DNA of 64,000 nt from Kluyvera ascorbata_C. GTDB taxonomy: Bacteria; Pseudomonadota; Gammaproteobacteria; Enterobacterales; Enterobacteriaceae. The notes under the pieces are model-generated. The model saw only the letters and a program-made list of their open reading frames with translations. It searched no databases and had not been told where the DNA came from. Positions within the stretch are counted from its first letter, which is position 1, and each line of letters starts with the position of its first letter. This document shows positions 51,550 through 59,740 of the stretch, one piece after another. The position numbers were made by a program, and so were the translations under genes. Where the stretch lies: NCBI RefSeq assembly GCF_044197065.1, contig NZ_JBIQOI010000001.1, forward strand, positions 1,137,170 to 1,201,169, read 5' to 3'.

Positions 51550-54500
51550 TCAGACCTCAGTTTCCAGCACCACCACACACTGACCCGCTCTCACAGACGA
51601 CCCCGGTTGAACGCGCACCTGGCTGACTACGCCATCCTGTGAGGCCACTAATGGGATCTCCATCTTCATCGATTCCAGGATTACCAGCACGTCGCCTTCG
51701 CGTACGGCTTTCCCAACCTCAACGTTGACCTGCCACAGATTGCCAGATATCGGGCTGTCGATGCCTGCCTGCCCGGCCCTTAACGGTACATCTTCGCCCT
51801 CTTCTATCACCACATCGCTGCTGTCAAAATGCGCCTGACCGTTGGCAATCCAGCGCTCGCGCTCCGCATCAAATGCCCCTTGCTGATGGGCGCGGAAAGC
51901 CTTAATTTCCGGAGCTTCATCCGCTAGAAACTGTTGGTATTCGGCCAGATTCAGCGTGGTATGTTCAATGCGCAGCGGATAACGCCCCAGCGGGAAATCA
52001 CGGCGGATCGCCAATAACTCGTCGGCAGAAACCGGGTAGAAACGAATCTGGTCGAAGAAGCGCAGCAGCCAGGGCTTACCGTCAAAATCTTCCACCGCAT
52101 GATAGCGATTCCACATTTGCAGCGTACGGCCAACGAACTGATACCCGCCCGGCCCTTCCATGCCATAAACACAGAGATAGGCCCCGCCAATACCCACCGA
52201 GTTTTCCGCCGTCCAGGTGCGCGCCGGGTTGTACTTGGTGGTGACAAGTCGATGGCGTGGATCAAGCGGCGTCGCGACCGGCGCACCGAGATAGACATCT
52301 CCGAGCCCCATCACCAGATAGCTGGCGTCGAACACCGTTTTATAAACTTCATCAACATTCGCCAGATCGTTAATGCGGCGAATAAACTCAAGGTTGCTTG
52401 GGCACCAGGGCGCATCGCGACGCACGGTGGTCATGTATTTGTCGATGGCTTTCTGACATGCCGGATCGTCCCAGGAGAGCGGTAGCCAGACGATGCGAGA
52501 CGGCACTGCCAGCGAATCCTGTTCGCAAACGCCCTGCCATACTCCGGAGACTATTTCCAGAAGCGTTGCCAGACACAGCGTTTCCGGCTGGTAGTGAATT
52601 TGCAACGAACGGATGCCAGGCGTGAGGTCGACTATCCCATTCAGCGCTTTTTCCTCCAGCGCCTGCATTAACGCATGGCCGCGAAAACGCAGCACCAGAT
52701 CCAGCTCCGGTTCGCCAATCTCCAGCAGCAGATGGGTATCGCCAGAGAGTCTTGCCACCAGACGTTTATCGGCGGCCCCAAGACTTAACACCACTGGCGA
52801 GACCAAAGCCGCGGGTTGCCAGGCTGGGCACTGTGGCGTCAGGCTGGCGATCTCGGTTTCCTGAGCCTGCGCCAGACGGCGCGCGGTTGCGATATCGACC
52901 GGAACAAAGCGGATTTTATCGCCGGCTTTCACCTGTCCGACCGCCGGTAGATCGGCCTCGATAATCGTGACCGGGCACACAAATCCGCCCAGGCTCGGGC
53001 CATCCGGGCCCAGGATCACCGGCATGTCACCGGTAAAATCCACCGCGCCAATGGCATACGGGTTATCGTGAATGTTTGATGGGTGCAGGCCAGCTTCGCC
53101 ACCACTCTCACGAACCCATTCCGGTTTCGGCCCTATCAGGCGAACGCCCGTCCGGCTTGAGTTAAAGTGAACTTCCCATTCGGTAGCAAAAAACGTCGCC
53201 ATATAATTCGGCGTGAAATACTCCGGCGCGCCGTGAGGACCATAGACAACACGCAGCTCGCGCACCGTTCCTAGCGAGGACCGCAGGGCTTGCGGCAGTT
53301 CGCTTTCCTGAACGCGCTCTGCTAACGGCGCCAGATGCAGCACGTCGCCGGTACGCAGCGCACGCCCCGCATGGCCGCCAAACTGCCCCAGCGTGAAGGT
53401 GCTTTTGCTGCCCAGATAATCCGGTACGTTGAAGCCGCCGCGCAGGCACAGATAGCTGCGCACACCGTGGTTGCGGATGTCGCCCATCCGTAGCGTCATG
53501 CCCGCCTGTACGGTGAAAATACGATTATTCGCCAGCGGCTCGCCATCGAGGGTGAGCGCAATCTCTGCTCCGGTGACCACCAGTTGTGCGTCACAATTAA
53601 ATTTGAGCGTCGGGCCACTGAGGGTAATTTCCAGCGCGGCGGCGTTGGCATCATTTCCCAACAGCCGGTTGCCAAGACGCAGCGCCCGGCTGTCCATTGG
53701 GCCGGATGGTGGAACGCCCACCGCCCAGTAACCGGTTCTTCCGGGGTAATCCTGTACCGTGGTTTGCGTTCCGGCGTTGAGGACTTCCAGCGTGAGCGCC
53801 TGGTATTTAAGCCCTTCCAGGCAGCGAGTCCAGGGTTCTCCGATCGCAAACGGGGTAAAGGTTAAAATCTGTTGTAGATAGAGGCGATTGGTTTCTACGC
53901 CGTAAAGGCGCGTTTCGCCGAGGGCCGTGTGCAATGCGCGAATCGCCTGCTCGCGCGTTGGCTGCCAGGCGATGATTTTCGCCAGCATTGGGTCAAAAAA
54001 CGGAGGGACCTCGCAGCCGGATTCTACCCAACTGTCGATACGCAGTGCCCGGCGGTCATTTGCCGGGAAGACGACTTCGGTGAGCAGCCCCGGAGACGGC
54101 TGGAACTGACGACCCGGATCTTCGGCGTAAACGCGCGCCTGAATCGCATGGCCATCAGGCTTGAGGCCTTCTCGCAGCGTTGACAGCGGCGGTAACGTCC
54201 CTGCCGCCAGCTCAATCATCCAGCGCACCAGGTCCACGCCCCACACCTGTTCGGTCACACCGTGTTCGACCTGCAAACGGGTATTTACTTCCAGGAAATA
54301 AAACCGTTCAGCGTGACTGTCGTAGACAAACTCGACGGTGCCCGCGCTGCGGTAGTTCACCGCTTTACCCAGCTTTATCGCTGCCTCACACAAGGCATTT
54401 TCCATTCCTTCAGGCAGATTCGGCGCGGGGGTTTCTTCCAGTACTTTCTGGTTGCGGCGCTGTATTGAGCAGTCGCGCACGCCGAGGGAAATCACTTCAC

Positions 54501-55152
54501 CTCTACCATCGCCAAATAGCTGTACCTCAAGATGTCGCGCCCGCTCGATGTATTTCTCAATGAATACCCCCGCATCGCTGAAGTTGTTTTTCCCCAGGCG
54601 CACCACGGTATCGAATGCGTCGTTGAGTTCTTCTGGGGTATAACAGACGCGCATTCCGATACCGCCGCCGCCCGCGGTGCTTTTCAGCATTACCGGATAG
54701 CCGACGCGCTCAGCGGCGTGCAGCGCTTCCGCCACATCAGCCAGGAGTTCAGTACCTTCCAGCATCGGCACGCCGTGCTGCTTAGCCAGCGCGCGAGCGG
54801 TATGTTTCAGGCCAAACAGGCGCAACTGTTCCGGTGTCGGGCCGACAAAGGCAATACCTGCGGCTTCACAAGCTTGCGCAAAAGCGGCATTTTCAGACAG
54901 AAAACCATAACCCGGATGAATCGCTTGTGCGCCGCTGGCTTTGGCGGCCGCGATGATTTTTTCCGTCACCAGATAGGTATTGGCCGCCGGGCCATCGCCC
55001 AGGCTCAGAGCTTCATCAGCTTCGCGAATATGCAGGCTGCTGATGTCAGCATCAGAATAGACCGCCACGCCGCGCAGGTTCATAGCGCGCAGGGTACGTA
55101 AAATGCGGCAGGCAATCGCCCCGCGGTTCGCAATCAGGAGTGTCGTCAGCAT
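51550..55152 (-). CDS. Guanidine carboxylase (biotin-dependent, urea carboxylase family)
   Basis: 1200-residue enzyme. The N-terminal biotin carboxylase has ATP-grasp motifs (LIANRGAIACRILRTLRAMN, KSTAGGGGIGMRV, EVNTRLQVEHGVTE). The central carboxyltransferase domain is built of KipA/KipI-like halves (DYPGRTGYWAVGVPPSGPMD, LGPDGPSLGGFVCP, KYNPARTWTAENSVGIGGAY). The C-terminal BCCP domain carries biotinyl Lys1163 in ESMKMEIP. No allophanate hydrolase domain is fused. Urea carboxylase relatives controlled by guanidine riboswitches have been shown to prefer guanidine, producing carboxyguanidine. Both riboswitches here support that substrate. A guanidine-II hairpin pair lies 18-64 bp before the ATG. 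Confidence 0.88.
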   Translation of the reverse strand: MLTTLLIANRGAIACRILRTLRAMNLRGVAVYSDADISSLHIREADEALSLGDGPAANTYLVTEKIIAAAKASGAQAIHPGYGFLSENAAFAQACEAAGIAFVGPTPEQLRLFGLKHTARALAKQHGVPMLEGTELLADVAEALHAAERVGYPVMLKSTAGGGGIGMRVCYTPEELNDAFDTVVRLGKNNFSDAGVFIEKYIERARHLEVQLFGDGRGEVISLGVRDCSIQRRNQKVLEETPAPNLPEGMENALCEAAIKLGKAVNYRSAGTVEFVYDSHAERFYFLEVNTRLQVEHGVTEQVWGVDLVRWMIELAAGTLPPLSTLREGLKPDGHAIQARVYAEDPGRQFQPSPGLLTEVVFPANDRRALRIDSWVESGCEVPPFFDPMLAKIIAWQPTREQAIRALHTALGETRLYGVETNRLYLQQILTFTPFAIGEPWTRCLEGLKYQALTLEVLNAGTQTTVQDYPGRTGYWAVGVPPSGPMDSRALRLGNRLLGNDANAAALEITLSGPTLKFNCDAQLVVTGAEIALTLDGEPLANNRIFTVQAGMTLRMGDIRNHGVRSYLCLRGGFNVPDYLGSKSTFTLGQFGGHAGRALRTGDVLHLAPLAERVQESELPQALRSSLGTVRELRVVYGPHGAPEYFTPNYMATFFATEWEVHFNSSRTGVRLIGPKPEWVRESGGEAGLHPSNIHDNPYAIGAVDFTGDMPVILGPDGPSLGGFVCPVTIIEADLPAVGQVKAGDKIRFVPVDIATARRLAQAQETEIASLTPQCPAWQPAALVSPVVLSLGAADKRLVARLSGDTHLLLEIGEPELDLVLRFRGHALMQALEEKALNGIVDLTPGIRSLQIHYQPETLCLATLLEIVSGVWQGVCEQDSLAVPSRIVWLPLSWDDPACQKAIDKYMTTVRRDAPWCPSNLEFIRRINDLANVDEVYKTVFDASYLVMGLGDVYLGAPVATPLDPRHRLVTTKYNPARTWTAENSVGIGGAYLCVYGMEGPGGYQFVGRTLQMWNRYHAVEDFDGKPWLLRFFDQIRFYPVSADELLAIRRDFPLGRYPLRIEHTTLNLAEYQQFLADEAPEIKAFRAHQQGAFDAERERWIANGQAHFDSSDVVIEEGEDVPLRAGQAGIDSPISGNLWQVNVEVGKAVREGDVLVILESMKMEIPLVASQDGVVSQVRVQPGSSVRAGQCVVVLETEV

Positions 55153-55169
55153 AGGTCAGACTCAATCGT

Positions 55170-55216
55170 GGCGGGTCGTCCCACCGAAAATCGGCTCACC
55201 CATGGTCGTCCATGGG
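55170..55216 (-). promoter_or_regulatory. Guanidine-II (mini-ykkC) riboswitch inside the operon
   Basis: On the minus strand two hairpins with identical ACGA loops follow each other: CCCATGG-ACGA-CCATGGG (55216-55199, perfect 7-bp stem) and GGTGGG-ACGA-CCCGCC (55185-55170, 6-bp stem with one G-T pair). They are separated by a 13-base spacer. Paired short hairpins with ACGR loops define the guanidine-II class. The second hairpin ends 18 bases before the carboxylase ATG, so it can control that gene's translation. Confidence 0.85.
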
Positions 55217-55227
55217 GGAAAAAGCGT

Positions 55228-55314
55228 TTATGGCAGGAGGCGTCCGGCTCGGACTTCAAACAGGCGATAAATCGCCCGACGCAGGCGTTGCCAGCGGCTT
55301 GGCGTTAGTTCCAT
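55228..55314 (-). CDS. Possible 28-residue cationic ORF between DUF1989 and carboxylase genes
   Basis: ATG 55314 lies within the last codons of the preceding DUF1989 gene, so the reading frames overlap (ATGGAACTAA). The peptide MELTPSRWQRLRRAIYRLFE followed by VRAGRLLP is strongly basic and could form an amphipathic helix. It ends 12 bp before the guanidine-II hairpins. It may be a coupled small protein or chance. Confidence 0.35.
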   Translation of the reverse strand: MELTPSRWQRLRRAIYRLFEVRAGRLLP

Positions 55315-55937
55315 ATCAGCACCTCGGCAGGCGTTGGGTTCCAGCCGTTACAGGGGTTGTTCAACTGCGGACAGTTAGAAATGAGCACGATGACGTTACA
55401 CTCGGCGCGTAGCTCAACGTACTTACCCGGCGCAGAGATGCCGTCCTCAAAGGTCAGTCCGCCCTGCGGCGTCACCGGCACGTTCATAAAGAAGTTGATG
55501 TTCGCGCCAATGTCGCGTTTTTGCAGACGGCCATCATGCAGGCAGGCGCAGAGAAAATTATCCCGACAGCTATGCATATGCCGTTTGTCGAGGGCGTAAC
55601 GGACGGTATTACTCTCCTGTGCGCAGGCGCCGCCGAGGGTATCGTGGCGTCCGCAGGTATCGGCGACGATGGTCAGCAGCGGGTTGCCGAGGTTCGAATA
55701 CAGCACGCTGCCGCTGGTCAGGTACGCGTTGTTCTGGCGGCGCAGCGTGCGCTGGGCGTCGTAGCGTTCGCGCGGTTTATCCGCGTTATAAAACAGCGTG
55801 TCTACGGCTTGATTACCTTCCAGATCGAGCAGGCGCAAAGTTTGCCCCTTCTTTACTTCAAACAGGTACGGTTCACCTGCTGGGATTACGTGGCGAAAGC
55901 TGGCGTGCTGGGCTTGTTTCTCGCTGGCTACGGTCAT
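55305..55937 (-). CDS. DUF1989 protein, probable carboxyguanidine deiminase subunit (urea carboxylase-associated protein 2 type)
   Basis: 210-residue DUF1989-family protein (RHVIPAGEPYLFEVKKGQTL, DLEGNQAVDTLFYNADKPRE, cysteines in ADTCGRHDTLGGACAQESNT and NCPQLNNPCNGWNP). Paired DUF1989 proteins encoded with guanidine carboxylase have been described as a heteromeric carboxyguanidine deiminase that yields allophanate and ammonia. Its partner is the next gene upstream (11 bp gap). The 152-bp gap to the carboxylase gene holds the guanidine-II riboswitch. Confidence 0.82.
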   Translation of the reverse strand: MTVASEKQAQHASFRHVIPAGEPYLFEVKKGQTLRLLDLEGNQAVDTLFYNADKPRERYDAQRTLRRQNNAYLTSGSVLYSNLGNPLLTIVADTCGRHDTLGGACAQESNTVRYALDKRHMHSCRDNFLCACLHDGRLQKRDIGANINFFMNVPVTPQGGLTFEDGISAPGKYVELRAECNVIVLISNCPQLNNPCNGWNPTPAEVLIWN

Positions 55938-55948
55938 CTTATGGCTCC

Positions 55949-56665
55949 TTAGAGGGCAAAAAGTTGGGTATTGGTAAGCGCGCGTTCGTTTTCCGGACGA
56001 GTCCGCAATGCGTTAATGGCGGCGTCTTCATCCTCAGCCTGTCTCCAGCTCAGCTGCACAGAGCGCGGCGCATACTCGCGGGACGGGTCCATCGGATGCT
56101 GCAATGCGGTCATCACAACCAGCGTGTCCATGGGCGCGAATAGCTCGATATAACTCCCCGGTTGCGAATGCCCGCTGTGGAAGCTGAACTGCCCGTGGTC
56201 ATCCACCGTGACCTTGCTGAAGAAATTAACCACCATCAGCAGGTCTTCGAGGTTGAGATCCCACTTGCCCATCTCGACCAGCAGGTTATCGGTGCCGTTA
56301 CGGTAGAAACCGTTGCGCCGTTCCTGATAGCGCCCTTGTCCGTATTTTTCCGCCACTTCCTGCGCGTTCAGGACGCCGCCAAAAGGGTCGTGCCAGCCGC
56401 TGGTATCGGCAATTACGCCTGCCAGAACGCGGCCCATATCGGAGTAAAAACAGTGCCCGGCGGTGAGCCGCGCCGTATGCTGACCTTTCAGCGTATCGGG
56501 CAGGTTCAGACGCTCGCTTTTGTGATGTGGATTAAGCATCAGCAGGCTGACGTTTGCCCCGCCGTCGATATCCGTCATACGCAGGATCTGCCCGCGCTTG
56601 AGCACAAACGAAAGATGCCCGCCGCCCGGTAAGATCTCTTCTCGCAAGAGTGTTTCGGTCTTCAT
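55949..56665 (-). CDS. DUF1989 protein, probable carboxyguanidine deiminase subunit (urea carboxylase-associated protein 1 type)
   Basis: 238-residue DUF1989 paralogue of the next gene (REEILPGGGHLSFVLKRGQI, DIDGGANVSLLMLNPHHKSE, DTSGWHDPFGGVL, LMVVNFFSKVTVDDHGQF). Together they should convert carboxyguanidine to allophanate. Gene order ATPase - this gene - paralogue - carboxylase is the standard one for such operons. ATG 56665 is 4 bp after the ATPase stop. Confidence 0.82.
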   Translation of the reverse strand: MKTETLLREEILPGGGHLSFVLKRGQILRMTDIDGGANVSLLMLNPHHKSERLNLPDTLKGQHTARLTAGHCFYSDMGRVLAGVIADTSGWHDPFGGVLNAQEVAEKYGQGRYQERRNGFYRNGTDNLLVEMGKWDLNLEDLLMVVNFFSKVTVDDHGQFSFHSGHSQPGSYIELFAPMDTLVVMTALQHPMDPSREYAPRSVQLSWRQAEDEDAAINALRTRPENERALTNTQLFAL

Positions 56666-56669
56666 ATGG

Positions 56670-57446
56670 TTAACCCCTTAAGGCATAAACGTTGTCGGGA
56701 GCCGTACCGCTCAGCGCGGAGAGTCGCGTTTCGTTGAGCGGAATGTCATAGGTAATACGCGCGCCAAAGGCATTGGGGGCCTGCGGGTCGATGCGTACTT
56801 TGTCAAACACCAGTAAACGGGTGCCGAGGTTGAAACCTTCGGAAAGATCGTGTGTGACCATAAACACGGTCATGCGGGTTTCACTCCACAGCTGTAACAG
56901 CAGCGCGTGCATGTCTTTACGAATACCCGGGTCGAGTGCGCCAAAGGGCTCGTCGAGCAGAAGTACGCGCGGTTGCATAATGAACGCCTGGGCAATGGCT
57001 AAACGCTGCTGCATGCCGCCAGAGAGCTGCGCCGGGTATTTATCCAGCGCATGGCCAAGGCCGACTTTTTCCAGCATCGCCGTCGCCCGCTCGCGCGCCG
57101 CACGTTTTTTTGCACCGAATAGTCGCCCGAAGCGCGGTGATTGCGGCAGTTCGAGGCCTATGGCGACGTTATCCAGCACGCTCAGGTGCGGAAAAACGGA
57201 ATAGCGCTGGAACACCACGCCCCGGCTGCTATCCGGTTCAGCATGGAGTTGTTGACCATCCAGAGTGATAGAACCCCGGCTCGGCGCTTCCTGACCAAGC
57301 AGCAGGCGCAGAAACGTCGATTTTCCGCAACCGGACGCGCCAACCATCGAGCAGAATTCGCCCTCTTTCACCTGCAGGTTAAGACGCTCCAGTACGACGT
57401 GATCGCCGTATTCCTGCCAGATATTGTTGATAGTGATAAAGCTCAT
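56670..57446 (-). CDS. Guanidine ABC importer, ATP-binding protein
   Basis: 258-residue ABC ATPase of the nitrate/sulfonate/taurine class. Walker A GASGCGKST, Q-loop VVFQRYSVFPHL, signature LSGGMQQRLAIAQAF, Walker B VLLLDEPFGALDPG, H-loop VTHDLSEGF. Start chosen at ATG 57446 (MSFITINNIWQEYG), preceded by GGAGGGAAGGC and overlapping the permease stop (ATGA). A longer upstream frame exists but is just the permease read in another frame. Substrate is inferred from the operon. Confidence 0.87.
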   Translation of the reverse strand: MSFITINNIWQEYGDHVVLERLNLQVKEGEFCSMVGASGCGKSTFLRLLLGQEAPSRGSITLDGQQLHAEPDSSRGVVFQRYSVFPHLSVLDNVAIGLELPQSPRFGRLFGAKKRAARERATAMLEKVGLGHALDKYPAQLSGGMQQRLAIAQAFIMQPRVLLLDEPFGALDPGIRKDMHALLLQLWSETRMTVFMVTHDLSEGFNLGTRLLVFDKVRIDPQAPNAFGARITYDIPLNETRLSALSGTAPDNVYALRG

Positions 57447-58258
57447 GCCTTCCCTCCTTCCGCCCAGGGAAAACAGGTTTGATGTAGTTTGCGCAGCGCC
57501 AGATCCATCAGCCAGGCCAGCAGCGTGATCCACAGGACATAAGGAATAATCACGTCCATGGCCATATAGCGACGCACGAGGAAAATGCGGTAGCCCAATC
57601 CGGCAGTGGATGAAATGGCTTCTGCCGAAATCAGGAATAACCATGCCGAACCCAGCAGTAGACGCAGCGAAGTCAGCAGACGCGACAACAGCTGAGGCAG
57701 CACCACGCGCAGCACTAGCGTCCAGCTGTTCGCGCCCAGGGTCTGGGCTTTAATCAGGATCTCTGGCGGGATTTCACAGGCGCGATGCTCCAGATCGCGC
57801 GCCAGCATCGGCGTAATGCCGATAACAATCAGCATCACTTTCGACAACTCATCGAGGCCAAAAACGATAAACAGCACCGGTAGAATCGCCAGCGGCGGGA
57901 TCATCGACAGCACCGTCATCAACGGTGACAGCGACGCACGCCACAGCGGGAACACGCCGGACGTCACGCCGATACAGAGACCCAGCAGTGAGGCAATGGT
58001 CAGCCCAACCAGCAGACGCGCCAGACTGACCAGGGTATCAACCCAGAACAGATACTCACCGCTGCGTTTATCCGGGCTAAACGCCATCCGTGATAGCGCA
58101 TCCAGCATCTGCTGTAGACCCGGCAGCAGTTTGTCCTGCGGGTTGGCCTCCAGCCGTACCGCCGAGCCAAAGAAGTAGACCGCCAGCAGCAGGAGGAACG
58201 GCAGCATGACCAGCATCAGCCGCATACCAGAAGTGGGATGACGATTAATTTGTCGCAT
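57443..58258 (-). CDS. Guanidine ABC importer, permease
   Basis: 271-residue permease of the SsuC/TauC type with about six helices. The EAA loop is around ILIKAQTLGANSWTLVLRVV. Start at ATG 58258 (MRQINRHPTSGMRL), after GGACGGAGTTCCC; a GTG at 58279 overlapping the preceding stop is an alternative. It belongs to the urea-carboxylase-associated transporter family, re-interpreted as guanidine uptake. Confidence 0.85.
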   Translation of the reverse strand: MRQINRHPTSGMRLMLVMLPFLLLLAVYFFGSAVRLEANPQDKLLPGLQQMLDALSRMAFSPDKRSGEYLFWVDTLVSLARLLVGLTIASLLGLCIGVTSGVFPLWRASLSPLMTVLSMIPPLAILPVLFIVFGLDELSKVMLIVIGITPMLARDLEHRACEIPPEILIKAQTLGANSWTLVLRVVLPQLLSRLLTSLRLLLGSAWLFLISAEAISSTAGLGYRIFLVRRYMAMDVIIPYVLWITLLAWLMDLALRKLHQTCFPWAEGGKA

Positions 58259-58275
58259 GGGAACTCCGTCCGTTA

Positions 58276-59334
58276 TCACAGCGTGCCGGCAGCGGCCATT
58301 TTCACGAAGCTGTCGTCAAATCGCAGTTTGATGTTCTGGTTATCGCCCAGAGTCACGTTGCCAGGAAAGCGCATACCGATAAAATCAGCGCTCTGCGCTC
58401 CATCGCCCAGTAACCCTTTATCAAAGGAGAACGAGGCAACACGCTGCATAGTTTTCGCCAGATCCGGGGAGCTGATAAAGGCAATGTTGTCCTGTGGGGT
58501 GTAGAACAAATGGGTGGTTTTGAGCTGCGCCTGATACCCGGCCAGGTCGGTACCGGAGGCGGCTGCCATCGCATTCAGCGCGTTAGCATCCTGAGCTTTC
58601 ATCATCCCCATCATTTCGTACCATGCGCCGGTTAAGGCTTTGCCGAGTGCAGGGTTATCTTTCAGGGTTTCGCTGTTGACGACCATCATGTCGATAAGCT
58701 CCCCCGGTACCTGCGAGGAGCTGAACACCTCGGTCGTTTTCGGCGTGCCTTTGATAACGGAAAGCTGCGGGTTCCAGGCCACGGCTGCCTGTACGCCGGA
58801 GGTACCAAACGCCGAGACGATATCCGCATCTGAGGTATTCACGACGGTAACGTCTTTTTCCGCCAACCCCGCTTTTTCCAGACCGCGGACTAATAAGTAG
58901 TGGGAAACGGACAGTTCTGGCAGGTAGACCTTCATCCCTTTCAGGTCTTTGAGGGTTTTGCCCTCACCCTTCATCACCACGCCGTCATTACCTTCCGAGT
59001 AGCTACCGAGGATCAGTGCGGTGCTATCTACCCCACCTGCGGCCGGAATGGTCAGCGCATCCATATTGGTCATGGTGCAGCCATCGAACTGGCCCGCGGT
59101 GTACTGGTTGATGGACTCGATATAGTCGTTGAGCTGTACCACGTTGATTTTGATACCGTACTTGTCAGCCCATTTATCGATAATTTTGCTGCTGCTAATG
59201 GTGCCCCAGGGCATCCACCCGGCGTAGATGGTCCAGCAGACGTTAAACTCTTTTTTCACAGCAGCAAACGTGGGGAGACTGACCAGCATCGCCAGCGACA
59301 GTACAAGAGTGCGGAGTAATGGCGTTTTCTTCAT
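58276..59334 (-). CDS. Guanidine ABC importer, periplasmic binding protein
   Basis: 352-residue NrtA/SsuA-like solute-binding protein with a signal peptide (MKKTPLLRTLVLSLAMLVSL, cleaving after TFA). Segments: VCWTIYAGWMPWGTISSS, QFDGCTMTNMDALTIPAAGG, VYLPELSVSHYLLVRGLE. It is the first gene of the operon and lies directly behind a guanidine-I riboswitch. Its Shine-Dalgarno region (CTCAGAGGTC) is perfectly complementary to a segment inside that riboswitch. Confidence 0.86.
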   Translation of the reverse strand: MKKTPLLRTLVLSLAMLVSLPTFAAVKKEFNVCWTIYAGWMPWGTISSSKIIDKWADKYGIKINVVQLNDYIESINQYTAGQFDGCTMTNMDALTIPAAGGVDSTALILGSYSEGNDGVVMKGEGKTLKDLKGMKVYLPELSVSHYLLVRGLEKAGLAEKDVTVVNTSDADIVSAFGTSGVQAAVAWNPQLSVIKGTPKTTEVFSSSQVPGELIDMMVVNSETLKDNPALGKALTGAWYEMMGMMKAQDANALNAMAAASGTDLAGYQAQLKTTHLFYTPQDNIAFISSPDLAKTMQRVASFSFDKGLLGDGAQSADFIGMRFPGNVTLGDNQNIKLRFDDSFVKMAAAGTL

Positions 59335-59379
59335 GCTTGACCTCTGAGTGGCACAAAATTAGGGGGCAGCGCGACACCA

Positions 59380-59490
59380 ACTGGTGCTGCTGTCTCCCGG
59401 GCTTTTGTCCCGCCGTGTAACCTCTCAGAGGTCGCCAGCTCTTGGACCAGTCATTCACTCAGTGAACCGGAACCCTAGCCAGCTATTGAT
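59380..59490 (-). promoter_or_regulatory. Guanidine-I (ykkC) riboswitch
   Basis: The minus strand contains the conserved ykkC blocks in order: CTAGGGTTCCGGTTCAC (about 59477-59461), ACTGGTCCAAGAGCTGG (about 59453-59437) and ACACGGCGGGACAAAAGCCC with GGGAGA (about 59420-59395). These define the guanidine-I aptamer, which turns on guanidine export or degradation genes. GACCTCTGAG inside it (59433-59424) is complementary over 10 bases to CTCAGAGGTC (59348-59339) at the first gene's ribosome-binding site. Confidence 0.92.
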
Positions 59491-59678
59491 TAGATTGTGT
59501 GTGCTGCCCTTTCCGTTTTATCTAAGCAAGAGATATGCCATATATTTATTGTCCTTATTATCAGAATGTTAGTGTTTTCCTTATGGTGCCGCTCACTATT
59601 TTGGGGAAGAATTTCTAGGGGTTGCACTGCGGTGGTGCTCAGAGGAGATCCTGATATATACAGGAGGCGTACTATGCG

Positions 59679-59721
59679 TTGACAGCGAATTTTAGAATCC
59701 GTATATTGTTACGTTATAACA
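59679..59721 (+). promoter_or_regulatory. Sigma-70 promoter with overlapping Zur-like box
   Basis: TTGACA (59679-59684), 17-bp spacer and TATATT (59702-59707) form a near-consensus promoter. TGTTACGTTATAACA (59707-59721) lies right at the expected start site. It agrees at 12 of the 14 defined positions with the gamma-proteobacterial Zur pattern TGTTATA-N-TATAACA, and the wider GTTACGTTATAACATAAC is an almost perfect palindrome. It precedes the importer gene at 59741. Confidence 0.6.
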
Positions 59722-59740
59722 TAACCTTGCATATGGAATT

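Noticed and set aside
51550..55152. Classical urea carboxylase of urea amidolyase
   Set aside because: The two guanidine riboswitches and the DUF1989 pair indicate guanidine rather than urea as physiological substrate, and no allophanate hydrolase is fused.
57447..57644. 66-residue N-terminal extension of the guanidine importer ATPase
   Set aside because: It is the permease gene read in another frame; the ATG at 57446 has a strong Shine-Dalgarno and the normal family start.
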